DNA from: Lachnospiraceae bacterium
Lineage (GTDB): Bacteria; Bacillota; Clostridia; Lachnospirales; Lachnospiraceae
DNA: 64,000 nucleotides
Assembly (NCBI GenBank): GCA_015057425.1
Contig: SVEL01000012.1
Location: 1-64,000 of the forward strand
Direction of reading: 5' to 3'
The stretch's first letter is position 1. Every line of letters begins with the position of its first letter. Below are positions 52,306 to 61,534 of this stretch, piece by piece. The notes beneath the pieces are model-generated. The model was given only the letters and a program-made list of their open reading frames with translations, made no database searches and was not told where the DNA came from. The position numbers and the translations under genes are program-made.

Positions 52306-53271
52306 TCATCCTATATGTTTTATAAAAAATCCCACTTCATTTCCACGCTTATTTACATACTCGTGGTCTAATTCAAAGCCAAGTTTTTCATGAATATGAA
52401 TGCTTTCATGATTATCCTTTCGGATTTGAGCCACTGCAATTTTATATCCATTTCTCTTTCCAATATCTAATGCCTGACTCACTGCTTTAGTTCCGTACCC
52501 TTTATTTCGATATTCTGCAAAAATTTCCGGTCCACAGCTGATTGAATCAGTCGTATGCTGATATAATGACACCATTCCAACAACTTTATCTTCATCTGTA
52601 ACTGCAAACATGTCGAAGTATTTATCATCACAGTGTTTACTGTTCCAAGTATCTATTTTTTGCTGTATCTCCTGTGGGGCGCTACCCTGATACTTATATT
52701 TTTGTAAAACAGAAATATCTTCGTATGTGAAATGTCGTAATGATGATAAATTTACATTAGTATTGATTTCCGCCAGCAAAGTACCATTTTTTCTTATTAC
52801 TACTTTTTTTACAATTGCATTCGTTCCGTTAAATTCCTTTTTCATTATAGAAAACGCCTTTATGGCATCCTCGTCGTTCAGCACTCCTGTCAATGCAATA
52901 TGCGGATTCCAATTTTCCGGATAATACAAATCCCATGCCAAATCACCTATTCCTTTTAGACCTTCACAATAGTTTCTCTGCAGCTCTAACAATTCTTTTG
53001 TGGCTCTTGGAGCATAAAAGATTACTCCACCCGAAAATGAACCCACAGAATTTATAAAGAGTTCAACCTCCTTATTCTCAAAGAATTCTTCGGTGTATTG
53101 TATCAACTTTTGCTCATCGCAGTTTTCTACAAATGTTAATGTGAGATGAGGCGGCTTAAACCCCTGTTTGATTTCATTTTCTGCAAGTTCCTCACACTTT
53201 TTGTTCAAAAAATCCATATATTCATCATCAAATTCCATCCATATAACGTAATTGTCTTTTTGTTCAGCCAT
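52306..53271 (-). CDS. 2H-phosphoesterase (LigT-like) / GNAT acetyltransferase fusion
   Basis: N-terminal half: PHLTLTFVENC and NPHIALTG 2H-type motifs; C-terminal half: GNAT (GPEIFAEYRNKGYGTKAVSQALDIGKRNGYKIAVAQIRKDNHESIHIHEKLGFELDHEY). Start at MAEQKDNY (53271) after AAGGAGGAG. Confidence 0.8.
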   Translation of the reverse strand: MAEQKDNYVIWMEFDDEYMDFLNKKCEELAENEIKQGFKPPHLTLTFVENCDEQKLIQYTEEFFENKEVELFINSVGSFSGGVIFYAPRATKELLELQRNYCEGLKGIGDLAWDLYYPENWNPHIALTGVLNDEDAIKAFSIMKKEFNGTNAIVKKVVIRKNGTLLAEINTNVNLSSLRHFTYEDISVLQKYKYQGSAPQEIQQKIDTWNSKHCDDKYFDMFAVTDEDKVVGMVSLYQHTTDSISCGPEIFAEYRNKGYGTKAVSQALDIGKRNGYKIAVAQIRKDNHESIHIHEKLGFELDHEYVNKRGNEVGFFIKHIG

Positions 53272-53325
53272 CTTATGTATTCTCCTCCTTAATACTTCTT
53301 TTTCCGTGCAACTCATAATTGTAGT

Positions 53326-53354
53326 TTGACAAAATAAGATATGTCTGATACAAT
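53326..53354 (+). promoter_or_regulatory. strong sigma-A-like promoter pointing into the sRNA-like locus
   Basis: TTGACA-17-TACAAT. Confidence 0.55.
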
Positions 53355-53387
53355 GTGTGCGCTGAACCATTGGAAAGCTTTCCGGTA

Positions 53388-53486
53388 AAAGAAAATAACC
53401 GCCCTAGCTCCAACTAAGCGGTTATAATCAAAAAATAATCATTTACTGGCGCAACCGTTCTACTACAGTAGCACTTCTTTTTCATA
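53388..53486 (-). ncRNA. candidate ~100-nt sRNA (antisense-RNA-like), copy A
   Basis: Promoter TTTACA-16-TATAAT (53492-53519, minus); ends at hairpin ATAACCGC...GCGGTTAT (53395-53425) followed on the minus strand by TTTTCTTTT. Confidence 0.5.
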
Positions 53487-53519
53487 CTTTTATTATACAC
53501 TTTTAATTGATTTTGTAAA
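53451..53519 (-). repeat. dispersed inverted repeat copy A (promoter + sRNA 5' region)
   Basis: Minus strand TTTACAAA...TGTATAATAAAAGTATGAAAAAGAAGTGCTACTGTAGTAGAACGGTTGC matches 61535-61613 on the plus strand. Confidence 0.85.
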
Positions 53520-53555
53520 TATGTTTGTGAAAATAAATAAAAATACTATTATGTT

Positions 53556-54008
53556 CTACTTCAACTCATATTTCCACTTTCCATCTTCAATCATCCAATG
53601 AAGCTCGTTTATATCATCTTCCAAGAAAACCTTAAGCATATCTGCCATACCATTAGCCAGTTTTCCCTTCTTCATTTCTTCTAAAGGCATCCACTTAACT
53701 TCGCCTTCATCGGATGATTTTATCTCGCCGCTGAATTTATTTGTCTTATATAAAACAACCAAATATCTGGAACCATCTTTTTTCTGCCAGTCCTTTGTAC
53801 CACAAATCCTTGGATTTTCTATCTTAAGTCCTGTTTCTTCGTATACCTCACGAATCACTGAATCTACAAATGACTCGCCCTTCTCGATGTGTCCTCCCGG
53901 AAAGGTGAGTCCGCCCCATTTTTCATCTATCTTGTCCTGCACCAAAACATTTCCATTATCATCATATACCATACACATGTTGGTGAGTGTTACAACTTCT
54001 GTTCTCAT
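53556..54008 (-). CDS. NUDIX hydrolase
   Basis: Nudix box GGHIEKGESFVDSVIREVYEETGLKI. Confidence 0.94.
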   Translation of the reverse strand: MRTEVVTLTNMCMVYDDNGNVLVQDKIDEKWGGLTFPGGHIEKGESFVDSVIREVYEETGLKIENPRICGTKDWQKKDGSRYLVVLYKTNKFSGEIKSSDEGEVKWMPLEEMKKGKLANGMADMLKVFLEDDINELHWMIEDGKWKYELK

Positions 54009-54184
54009 TATTTTCCATCTTTCTTTAATTTCTAAGACTCCACATCTTACATTTTCCTATAAATAGGATACTATTTTTTTGTACCAATATCAATGCTTTT
54101 TGACTTATTTCTATAGAATCTTGCAATATTATATGGTACAATTTTTCCAAAGCAAAAACTTATTTACTTAAGGAGGTTTATGCA

Positions 54185-55507
54185 ATGGCTAATCCATTTT
54201 TACCTTTGTGGGAGTATATTCCTGACGGTGAGCCGCGAGTTTTTGGAGACAGAGTATATCTGTATGGCTCCCATGACAGACCAAATTCAGACGCATTTTG
54301 CGATTATAAACTTAAGGTGTGGTCAGCACCTATATCTGACTTGAACAATTGGGTGTGCCACGGTGACAGTTTTCACACAGCTGATGACCGTGACCATAAG
54401 TCCGACACTGACTGGACTAACAAGGAATTATATGCTCCCGATGTGGTGGAAAAAGATGGAAAATACTACCTTTACGCTTACATCCTTCATTCTAAAGGAT
54501 GTGTAGGTATAAGCGACAAGCCCGAAGGGCCGTTTAAGCTTCTCTCTACCTACAAATACAATGAAGATGATGCCGGTGACGAGGGAATATATAACGATGC
54601 CGGAGTATTGGTAGATGATGATGGCAAAGTATATATTTACTATGGTTTTGAACATTCCTGGATGAATGAAATCAATCCTGATAATATGTACGAAATTATA
54701 AGCGGTTCTCTCATAGAAAATGTAATCCCTGAGGATGAGCCTTATCGTTTCTTTGAAGCCAGCTCTCCAAGAAAAATAGGTGATACATATTACCTTATAT
54801 TTTCACCAAAACCACCTTGCGGACAGCGACTTGCTTATGCCACATCCAATTCGCCTAAGGGACCGTTTACTTACCGCGGTTATATCGTAGACAATGGCGA
54901 TAAATATCCTGCAGGTAATAACCATGGTTCTATAGCCTGCATCAATGGTCAGTGGTACATCTTTTATCATCGTATGACTAACAATACAATTATGTCCCGA
55001 AGAGCATGCGTAGAACGAATTGAAATATTGCCTGATGGCTCTATACCTACTGTAGAGATGACCTCTTTAGGATTTGAAGATGCCTTAAACCCATACAAAA
55101 CTACACCTGCCGAGATAGCATGCGTTCTTATGGGCGGTTGCTATATAACCGAAAAAGATTTCTTCACAAGACCGGTTACCAATATCAAAAAAGATTCCAT
55201 TATCGGTTACAAATACTTCGAATTCGGTGAGGATGATTCCAGCCAGACCATGAAATTCTTTGTTAAGGTAAATGGTATGGGCTGTAAAGCAAAGATCAGA
55301 ATTTTACTTGATGACTACGAAAATGGCGAAGAGATTGGATGCTGCAACATCGATACACACGACGGTATATACTCTGCTACTGTCAAGAGCGTCACAGGCA
55401 GACATGCCTTGTATTTCGTTGTTGAACATTGCTATGAAGGATGGTTAGTAAGTGCTTTCGATGATAAGCATCTGTTTGATTTGATAGAATTTAGTTTTGC
55501 AAAATAA
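54185..55507 (+). CDS. glycoside hydrolase family 43-like protein
   Basis: GEPRVFGDRVYLYGSHD; APDVVEKDGKYYLYAY; YFFEASSPRKIGDTYYLIFS; NNHGSIACINGQWYIFYHR; AGGAGG RBS. Confidence 0.9.
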   Translation: MANPFLPLWEYIPDGEPRVFGDRVYLYGSHDRPNSDAFCDYKLKVWSAPISDLNNWVCHGDSFHTADDRDHKSDTDWTNKELYAPDVVEKDGKYYLYAYILHSKGCVGISDKPEGPFKLLSTYKYNEDDAGDEGIYNDAGVLVDDDGKVYIYYGFEHSWMNEINPDNMYEIISGSLIENVIPEDEPYRFFEASSPRKIGDTYYLIFSPKPPCGQRLAYATSNSPKGPFTYRGYIVDNGDKYPAGNNHGSIACINGQWYIFYHRMTNNTIMSRRACVERIEILPDGSIPTVEMTSLGFEDALNPYKTTPAEIACVLMGGCYITEKDFFTRPVTNIKKDSIIGYKYFEFGEDDSSQTMKFFVKVNGMGCKAKIRILLDDYENGEEIGCCNIDTHDGIYSATVKSVTGRHALYFVVEHCYEGWLVSAFDDKHLFDLIEFSFAK

Positions 55508-55516
55508 ATGTTATTA

Positions 55517-55562
55517 AAAAAGCTTTGACTATGGTAACAAACCACGGTCAAAGCTTTATTTT
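55517..55562. terminator. bidirectional Rho-independent terminator
   Basis: AAAGCTTTGACTATGGTAACAAACCACGGTCAAAGCTTTATTTTATT. Confidence 0.85.
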
Positions 55563-55579
55563 ATTGCTTGTACTTTACA

Positions 55580-57460
55580 TTATTTTTCTACCGTTGGTAC
55601 AAAATCAATCGGTGAATAATCTGTAATATTATTTAATTTCAATCTTACTTCTTTAAGATTCTTCAAATTCTTCAAAGGTGTCAAATCCGTAACATAGTTA
55701 CAAGTCAAGTCCAAATATTCCAAAGAAGTTAATCCGGCAAGCGGTGTTAAATCTGTTATTTGATTAGCAGATAAATCCAAATATGTTAAATTGTCCAACC
55801 CTTCAAGCGCTGTCAAATCTGTTATTTGATTAGCAGTTAATTCCAAAGTAGTTATTTTATCCATCCCTTCAAGTCCTGTTATGACTTTTATGTCATTAAA
55901 ACCTAAATCCAAGGAAGTCAAATTATCCAATCCACCAAATGATGTTACGGCTGTTATCTCATTACCACTTAAATCCAAATATGTTAAATTTTTTAATCCA
56001 CCAAGCGCTGTTACGTCTGTTATATGATTACCACTTAAATTTAGCTCAGTTAAATTATCCGATCCACTAAGCGGAGTTATATCTGTTACCTGATTGCTCA
56101 TTAAATTCAAGCTTTTTAAATTATCCAATTCACTAAGTGGGGTTATGTCTGTTATCTGGTTCTTAATCAGTCGCAAAGTACTTATACTACTCATAGTTGC
56201 AAGGGGTGTTATATCTGTTATCTGATTCTCCCATAAGTCCAAATTAATCACTTTGTCCATACCTGACAACGCACTTATATCTGATATCTGATTCATTTTC
56301 AGGTCTAAAAATACAAGCTCTGTTAAGCCGGCAAGAGGACTTATATCTGAAATCTGGTTATTTGATAAACACAAATCGCTTGTTCCCTTCATATTGGCAA
56401 TAGCAGAAATATCTGTAATTTTGCTATCAAATGCATGAAAACTTCTAACATTTGTTGCTGTTGCATACTGGTCTAAGTTTGTAATTTCACTATTAAACAC
56501 CTTCAATATAGTTAAATTTGTACATTTTGAAAAGTCAGGCATCTTAGTCTCAGATGTGCCGTCTATATATAATATCTCCAATTTCTTAAAGTTTTCAATC
56601 GGCGTAAGGTCCGCACCTACAGTATCAGTGATTTGTAATTCTTTCATATTAGTAAAATTCTTAAATACCGAGTAATCTTTTACTTTTGAACCATACATTA
56701 TAAGTTTATTAAGTTTTGTCAACTTACTTAAGCATGAAATGTCAGTTACATCATTGTAACTAAGTTCAAGTCTGGTTATATTTGTCAAATCCTTAAGAGC
56801 AGAAACGTCTGTCACCCTATTATTAGAAAGATACACTTTCTTCATCTTTTTCATCTTAGCCATAAAAGATATATCTGAAATCTTATTGTATTCTGCCGAA
56901 AACTCTGTTAAGTTTATAAATTCGGCAAGTATACCTGTATCTTTTACTACATAATCCTGATCTTCTCCCGCCTCTGTTGTACTTATGTTCAACTTTTCAC
57001 ATTTTCTGATGTCACTAAGCTTAATATTTCCTGTCATTTTACCCATAGCAAAACGTATTATATCTTCTGTTGTGGCATCATTCCATACAATCACCCTATC
57101 TACAAATGGTGCTTCTGTCGGCTTCTCTGTCGGCTTCTCTGTCGGTTTCTCTGTTGTAGGCTGTGTCGTTTTCTTTGTAGTTGTTTCCTGTGTTACAGTT
57201 TCTGTGGTCGTTTCCTGGTTCGTAGGTTCAGTTGTCATATCCTGCGTAACAGTCTCTGTGGTCTCAGATTCTGTCCCCGGTTTAACTGTCGGTTCTTCTC
57301 CGGTAGGTTCTGTGGTAACAGCATCTTCATCTTCTTTTGTTGTTTCTGTCTCAGCTGATGTAGTCTCAGTCGTGTTTTTCATATCATCCGGACTTTTTTC
57401 TGAGCATGCAGATAAAAATACCATCATTGCTACAGTAATTAGGGCTATTTTTCTTCTCAT
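55580..57460 (-). CDS. internalin-like leucine-rich-repeat lipoprotein (paralogue of 49397-50917)
   Basis: Lipobox FLSAC; T/E-rich linker; many LDLSxNxITD(I/L)TPL repeats; C-terminus nearly shared with paralogue (ITDYSPIDFVPTVEK). Start at MRRKIAL. Confidence 0.92.
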   Translation of the reverse strand: MRRKIALITVAMMVFLSACSEKSPDDMKNTTETTSAETETTKEDEDAVTTEPTGEEPTVKPGTESETTETVTQDMTTEPTNQETTTETVTQETTTKKTTQPTTEKPTEKPTEKPTEAPFVDRVIVWNDATTEDIIRFAMGKMTGNIKLSDIRKCEKLNISTTEAGEDQDYVVKDTGILAEFINLTEFSAEYNKISDISFMAKMKKMKKVYLSNNRVTDVSALKDLTNITRLELSYNDVTDISCLSKLTKLNKLIMYGSKVKDYSVFKNFTNMKELQITDTVGADLTPIENFKKLEILYIDGTSETKMPDFSKCTNLTILKVFNSEITNLDQYATATNVRSFHAFDSKITDISAIANMKGTSDLCLSNNQISDISPLAGLTELVFLDLKMNQISDISALSGMDKVINLDLWENQITDITPLATMSSISTLRLIKNQITDITPLSELDNLKSLNLMSNQVTDITPLSGSDNLTELNLSGNHITDVTALGGLKNLTYLDLSGNEITAVTSFGGLDNLTSLDLGFNDIKVITGLEGMDKITTLELTANQITDLTALEGLDNLTYLDLSANQITDLTPLAGLTSLEYLDLTCNYVTDLTPLKNLKNLKEVRLKLNNITDYSPIDFVPTVEK

Positions 57461-57510
57461 AACTTTTCCTCTTTTCTGAATTTGTCGCATATGTTATTTT
57501 CAATTTTAAC

Positions 57511-58686
57511 CTATGGTCCTATATAACGAATCGTTGCTTTGTGGATTTTTACTCCATTATACCAGCTAACAGTTGATTCTGTTTCAAACCAACTAACAAC
57601 TTCTCCTCGTGATTCATCGAAAATAACTCCTTTTCCATATCTGTCAATCAGAATGCCTTGTGCATCTAATATCTTACCGGGTTGACCTACAATACCATAC
57701 ACACAAACTTCCTTGTCATTTATCTCAAAAATAACATCAATTTGATATGGACATTCTACATTAAATACCCTTTCGCCAAAGGAATTTAATGTATATTTAT
57801 TTCCAAATTCATCATAACCTGAACCGTCATTTGGGTTTGTTGTCTCTGTTTCCGTTTCAACCTCAGGTTTTGTTTCTGATAATCTGCGATGTACATATGC
57901 ATCTTTCCCGTTCCAATTGATACGCCACATATGCCATTCATCACAAGTACCGGTTACTGTTACTGCTTCTCCTTTTTTTATACTACCTATTTCCGTTCCG
58001 TCATGCCATCTATCCATAACATATAACTTATTAACTGTCGATGGATTAACATACATAATTTTGTTACACTCAGTCCACGTAGGTTCCAAGCTTGTACCGT
58101 CTACTATATTCCAGACATATTTATCGCAGCCGGCATTATCACAATAAGCTGTTTCTGTACCATGCTTGCCTAATTCAGCATTGTTGTCATATACAAACTT
58201 GGTGAAACTGTGACCAAGAGCCTCTGTTTTTTTACCCTTATATGTATGTCCACAATCACAGGTGAAAGTAGTATAACCTCCTTCCGTGCAAGTGGGTGCG
58301 GTTACCTTTTCCTTATAACTATGAACATGTGGTTTATTTGTTGATGTTGATTCTTCAGTTTTTTCTGTCGACTCAGATTCGTTTGTTGTTCCGGGTTTTT
58401 CAGTTGTGCCCGTTGACTCCGGTTCGTTTGTTGCTCCGGGTTTTTCTATTGTATCCGTAGATTCTGATTCGGCCGTTGTTTCATTCTCAACTGCCTGGTC
58501 TGTTGTTTCTTCCGAATCAGAATTTTCTGTAGTTTCAGGACTTTCAGTAGTCTCTGCCAACTCCACAGAACCTTGATTCTTATTCGTGGTGGTTGAATCT
58601 GCCGGCTCACGCTCAGACTGACATGCAACTAACAACAACGACATCGTCACTATCATACATGCAATTATTAAGTTCTTATTTTTCAC
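57511..58686 (-). CDS. lipoprotein with T/E-rich linker and SH3-like region
   Basis: GTG start after GGAGG; lipobox LLVAC; EKPGTTNESEST linkers; CTEGGYTTFTCDCGHTYKG; SH3-like VNKLYVMDRWHDGTEIGSIKKGEAVTVTGTCDEWHMWRINW. Confidence 0.8.
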   Translation of the reverse strand: MKNKNLIIACMIVTMSLLLVACQSEREPADSTTTNKNQGSVELAETTESPETTENSDSEETTDQAVENETTAESESTDTIEKPGATNEPESTGTTEKPGTTNESESTEKTEESTSTNKPHVHSYKEKVTAPTCTEGGYTTFTCDCGHTYKGKKTEALGHSFTKFVYDNNAELGKHGTETAYCDNAGCDKYVWNIVDGTSLEPTWTECNKIMYVNPSTVNKLYVMDRWHDGTEIGSIKKGEAVTVTGTCDEWHMWRINWNGKDAYVHRRLSETKPEVETETETTNPNDGSGYDEFGNKYTLNSFGERVFNVECPYQIDVIFEINDKEVCVYGIVGQPGKILDAQGILIDRYGKGVIFDESRGEVVSWFETESTVSWYNGVKIHKATIRYIGP

Positions 58687-58791
58687 GTTCTTTTTACCTC
58701 CACTACAATATTTTACGTACACTAAATTACTGTCATTATATCACTGATTATGACAATGTTGCAATAAATTGTTCTGTATCACTCATATATA

Positions 58792-60570
58792 TCATTGTTT
58801 TACTATTTCAATTGAATTATTATTTCCATCAAAAGTAATTAAATATGTTCCTGCTTCAAGTATAATGTCATAATGTTCTTTATCATAAGATATATACGCT
58901 TCATCTGCTGTTCCTGTAATACTGTCATATCCATACCATTCCCTATCATCATTGCTGGCGATTTTCATCCACTCTGCTGAATGCAATGTCAGTGTATATG
59001 AGTATGTATTTGTTTCCGGATCATATGCCATTACATACTTATCATTCATATTCCAGCCATTGAAAGTTCCCCTGATGGAATATCCGCGACCTGTATCTTC
59101 AGGCAACCATTGATCATTATTTGATTCTCCACCATTAGACATATCAACATACTCATAATACTTAGAGATGTCTGAAATAAAATCATTGTAACAGCTCATC
59201 TTTGCGTCAATATATTCCGCAAATGAAGCATTTCCAAATGTACTGCCGAGACCGCCTGATGATGTATTATCAAATTTAAACTTGTTCATTCCGGCATTAT
59301 CAAATGATTTGTCCGGGTTAGTATCATTCTTATAATTGTTATAGGCTATTTCGTATACACTATTAAACTTCTTCGATGTAAGCCATTCATTCTTTGCAAT
59401 CTCCTTAAGCGCAGCTGCATATTCATCAATATAGTATCCTCCTGCATCTACAGTGTATTTGAAGAGCGGACTTGCCTGCTCACATTGCGCACCATCTGCC
59501 AGGGTCGAAAAGGGATTGACCGATGTCATGCCATCACCTGTCGGATTCCATTCCTTTGTTACGCCGAAGCATCTGTCATTATCACAAGGTATAAAAATCG
59601 CTTTATTACTGCTTTTTAAAAAGTATATATAATGATTATTGTGATTGTATCTTATATCATCCGGATTTCCTACAAAATATGAAGTTGCTGCAAACTTAAC
59701 GAAATAATCCATATCAACAAGTTCCGCAAGCTTTTCTTTTGTAACCTCACCATCATTAAGCTTTGCAAGCAGGTTATTCATCAGTTCATGATTAGAGGTC
59801 TTTTTATTATTTTTTAAATCATAATTGAAAAATTCGCCTGTTTCCTCATTTTCCATGCCCACAGTCGTATCTAATGTATACATAGCTCCGACTTCGTCCC
59901 ATGCACATTTATACAAATCGCCATCCCATTCCTCTTCCGGCAGATTCTTCTCGATAAACAGTTCATCTATCGGCTCACAAATGGTAAAGACACCCTCATG
60001 CACACCTGACACATTCACAGATGCCAGATTGGAATGAGGTGCCAATATGCCGCAAGCTCTCATAAACTCATATGAATAATACTCTCTTATATATGTGGCA
60101 TCATCAAGCTTGTTCCATCTGATATCAAGCTTTTCAAGACCGGCAAACTGTTCCGGGAATTTGATTTTAAAATGAATCAGATTATACTTTCCACGACCGG
60201 CATTGTAAAAATCTGTTCTTGATGTATTGCCCTTCATTCTGATACCTACATTTTCAAACTCATAGGTATTCGACCCATCTGCCGTGGTGATGGTTATACT
60301 CATCGGAGTATCTCTATAGATAGGTGATTTGGAACCCATCGCAGCATATTTATTATAATCTTCCTGAAGTAACGCAAGCTGCTCGTCAGATATATCGATA
60401 TTGATTTCTATCTTATTATTGATATCAAAAAGCTGCTCGTATATTTCTGTAGTTTCACCATTTGTCGGTGCATCAGTTTCATCATTTGTCGGCAAATCTA
60501 CGCTATTACCACAAGCTGTAAAAAAAGTAAGCAATAAAACTGCTGCCATTAATATGTATTTATTTCTCAT
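58792..60570 (-). CDS. CotH-kinase-family lipoprotein
   Basis: Lipobox FFTAC; VGIRMKGNTS; DIRYNHNNHYIYF...FIPCDNDRCFG; C-terminal starch-binding-like beta domain (IRGTFNGWNMNDKYVM). Confidence 0.85.
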   Translation of the reverse strand: MRNKYILMAAVLLLTFFTACGNSVDLPTNDETDAPTNGETTEIYEQLFDINNKIEINIDISDEQLALLQEDYNKYAAMGSKSPIYRDTPMSITITTADGSNTYEFENVGIRMKGNTSRTDFYNAGRGKYNLIHFKIKFPEQFAGLEKLDIRWNKLDDATYIREYYSYEFMRACGILAPHSNLASVNVSGVHEGVFTICEPIDELFIEKNLPEEEWDGDLYKCAWDEVGAMYTLDTTVGMENEETGEFFNYDLKNNKKTSNHELMNNLLAKLNDGEVTKEKLAELVDMDYFVKFAATSYFVGNPDDIRYNHNNHYIYFLKSSNKAIFIPCDNDRCFGVTKEWNPTGDGMTSVNPFSTLADGAQCEQASPLFKYTVDAGGYYIDEYAAALKEIAKNEWLTSKKFNSVYEIAYNNYKNDTNPDKSFDNAGMNKFKFDNTSSGGLGSTFGNASFAEYIDAKMSCYNDFISDISKYYEYVDMSNGGESNNDQWLPEDTGRGYSIRGTFNGWNMNDKYVMAYDPETNTYSYTLTLHSAEWMKIASNDDREWYGYDSITGTADEAYISYDKEHYDIILEAGTYLITFDGNNNSIEIVKQ

Positions 60571-60586
60571 GTTAAATTTATCCCTT

Positions 60587-61252
60587 CTAAATATGTATAA
60601 ACCATATTGTCATGATTGCAAAATCTGCAAACATATGCACTATCCACGAATTATAAATATTTTTATTTTTGTCATCAACAAAATTAAATATTGCACCGCC
60701 AACCGCCAAGCCGACTAAGGACAACAGCAGTAGCGGAAGTGGGAACGAACCACCTATCATTGCTACATGATATACAGAGAACATAACCGAGCTAAATATG
60801 TACGCAACCGTTTTCGTTGTAAATTCAGATAATTTTATAAATGCAACATATCGAAACATAAATTCTTCCAAAAGAGAATTACAAAATGATATGTACATAG
60901 CTATCCATATAAAACTGCTTGGCGAAACCTGTTGGTCAGCTGAAAGGGACTCTACCAATGCCGAATAGTCAAAAAGACCTCTTGTCAAGAAAAATGCTAC
61001 CATTATCACAACATAAACTATTGCACCAAGTGCAGATAATTTAATGATATTCTTTGCATTTAATTTGAATGAATTATTAAATATTTTACCATTTTGAAGT
61101 TTCAAAAATATAAGTGGAACAATTAAGAAAAACAAAACCTTTGCAGCCGATTTAATAACATAAGACGGCTCAATTATAGTTTCGATTATTGCCATAACAC
61201 TACAGCTTATGATGATAAAAATAATAATTCCTAATGTTTTTTGTTTATTCAT
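60587..61252 (-). CDS. CPBP family intramembrane metalloprotease
   Basis: LLEEFMFRY (EExxxR) and VMFSVYHV (FxxxH) in a multi-TM protein. Confidence 0.9.
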   Translation of the reverse strand: MNKQKTLGIIIFIIISCSVMAIIETIIEPSYVIKSAAKVLFFLIVPLIFLKLQNGKIFNNSFKLNAKNIIKLSALGAIVYVVIMVAFFLTRGLFDYSALVESLSADQQVSPSSFIWIAMYISFCNSLLEEFMFRYVAFIKLSEFTTKTVAYIFSSVMFSVYHVAMIGGSFPLPLLLLSLVGLAVGGAIFNFVDDKNKNIYNSWIVHMFADFAIMTIWFIHI

Positions 61253-61413
61253 AGGACCTCCTCTTCTGACAACTGTTTCTGTACCTTTTTACTAAAGCTG
61301 CAAAATACCGTTTCATACGCATGGTCAATCATATTTAACAGTTCTTCATCCGGAAAATCTTCATATGCCTTATGCTTGCTCATACAATATTTTTTGATGT
61401 CTTCTACTAACAT
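61249..61413 (-). CDS. small uncharacterised ORF (54 aa), translationally coupled to the CPBP gene
   Basis: Not in the supplied track. MLVEDIKKYCMSKHKAYEDFPDEELLNMIDHAYETVFCSFSKKVQKQLSEEEVL; AGGTGA RBS; stop overlaps the next start (ATGA). Confidence 0.7.
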   Translation of the reverse strand: MLVEDIKKYCMSKHKAYEDFPDEELLNMIDHAYETVFCSFSKKVQKQLSEEEVL

Positions 61414-61534
61414 AATTCACCTATAAAAATAACTATCGTGTTCTAACTAAATCTTATCTCACTGACATCACGTATATCTGATTGTTAGATTATAACATAT
61501 TCAACCGCTTGTAGCAAATATATACATTTATTAG

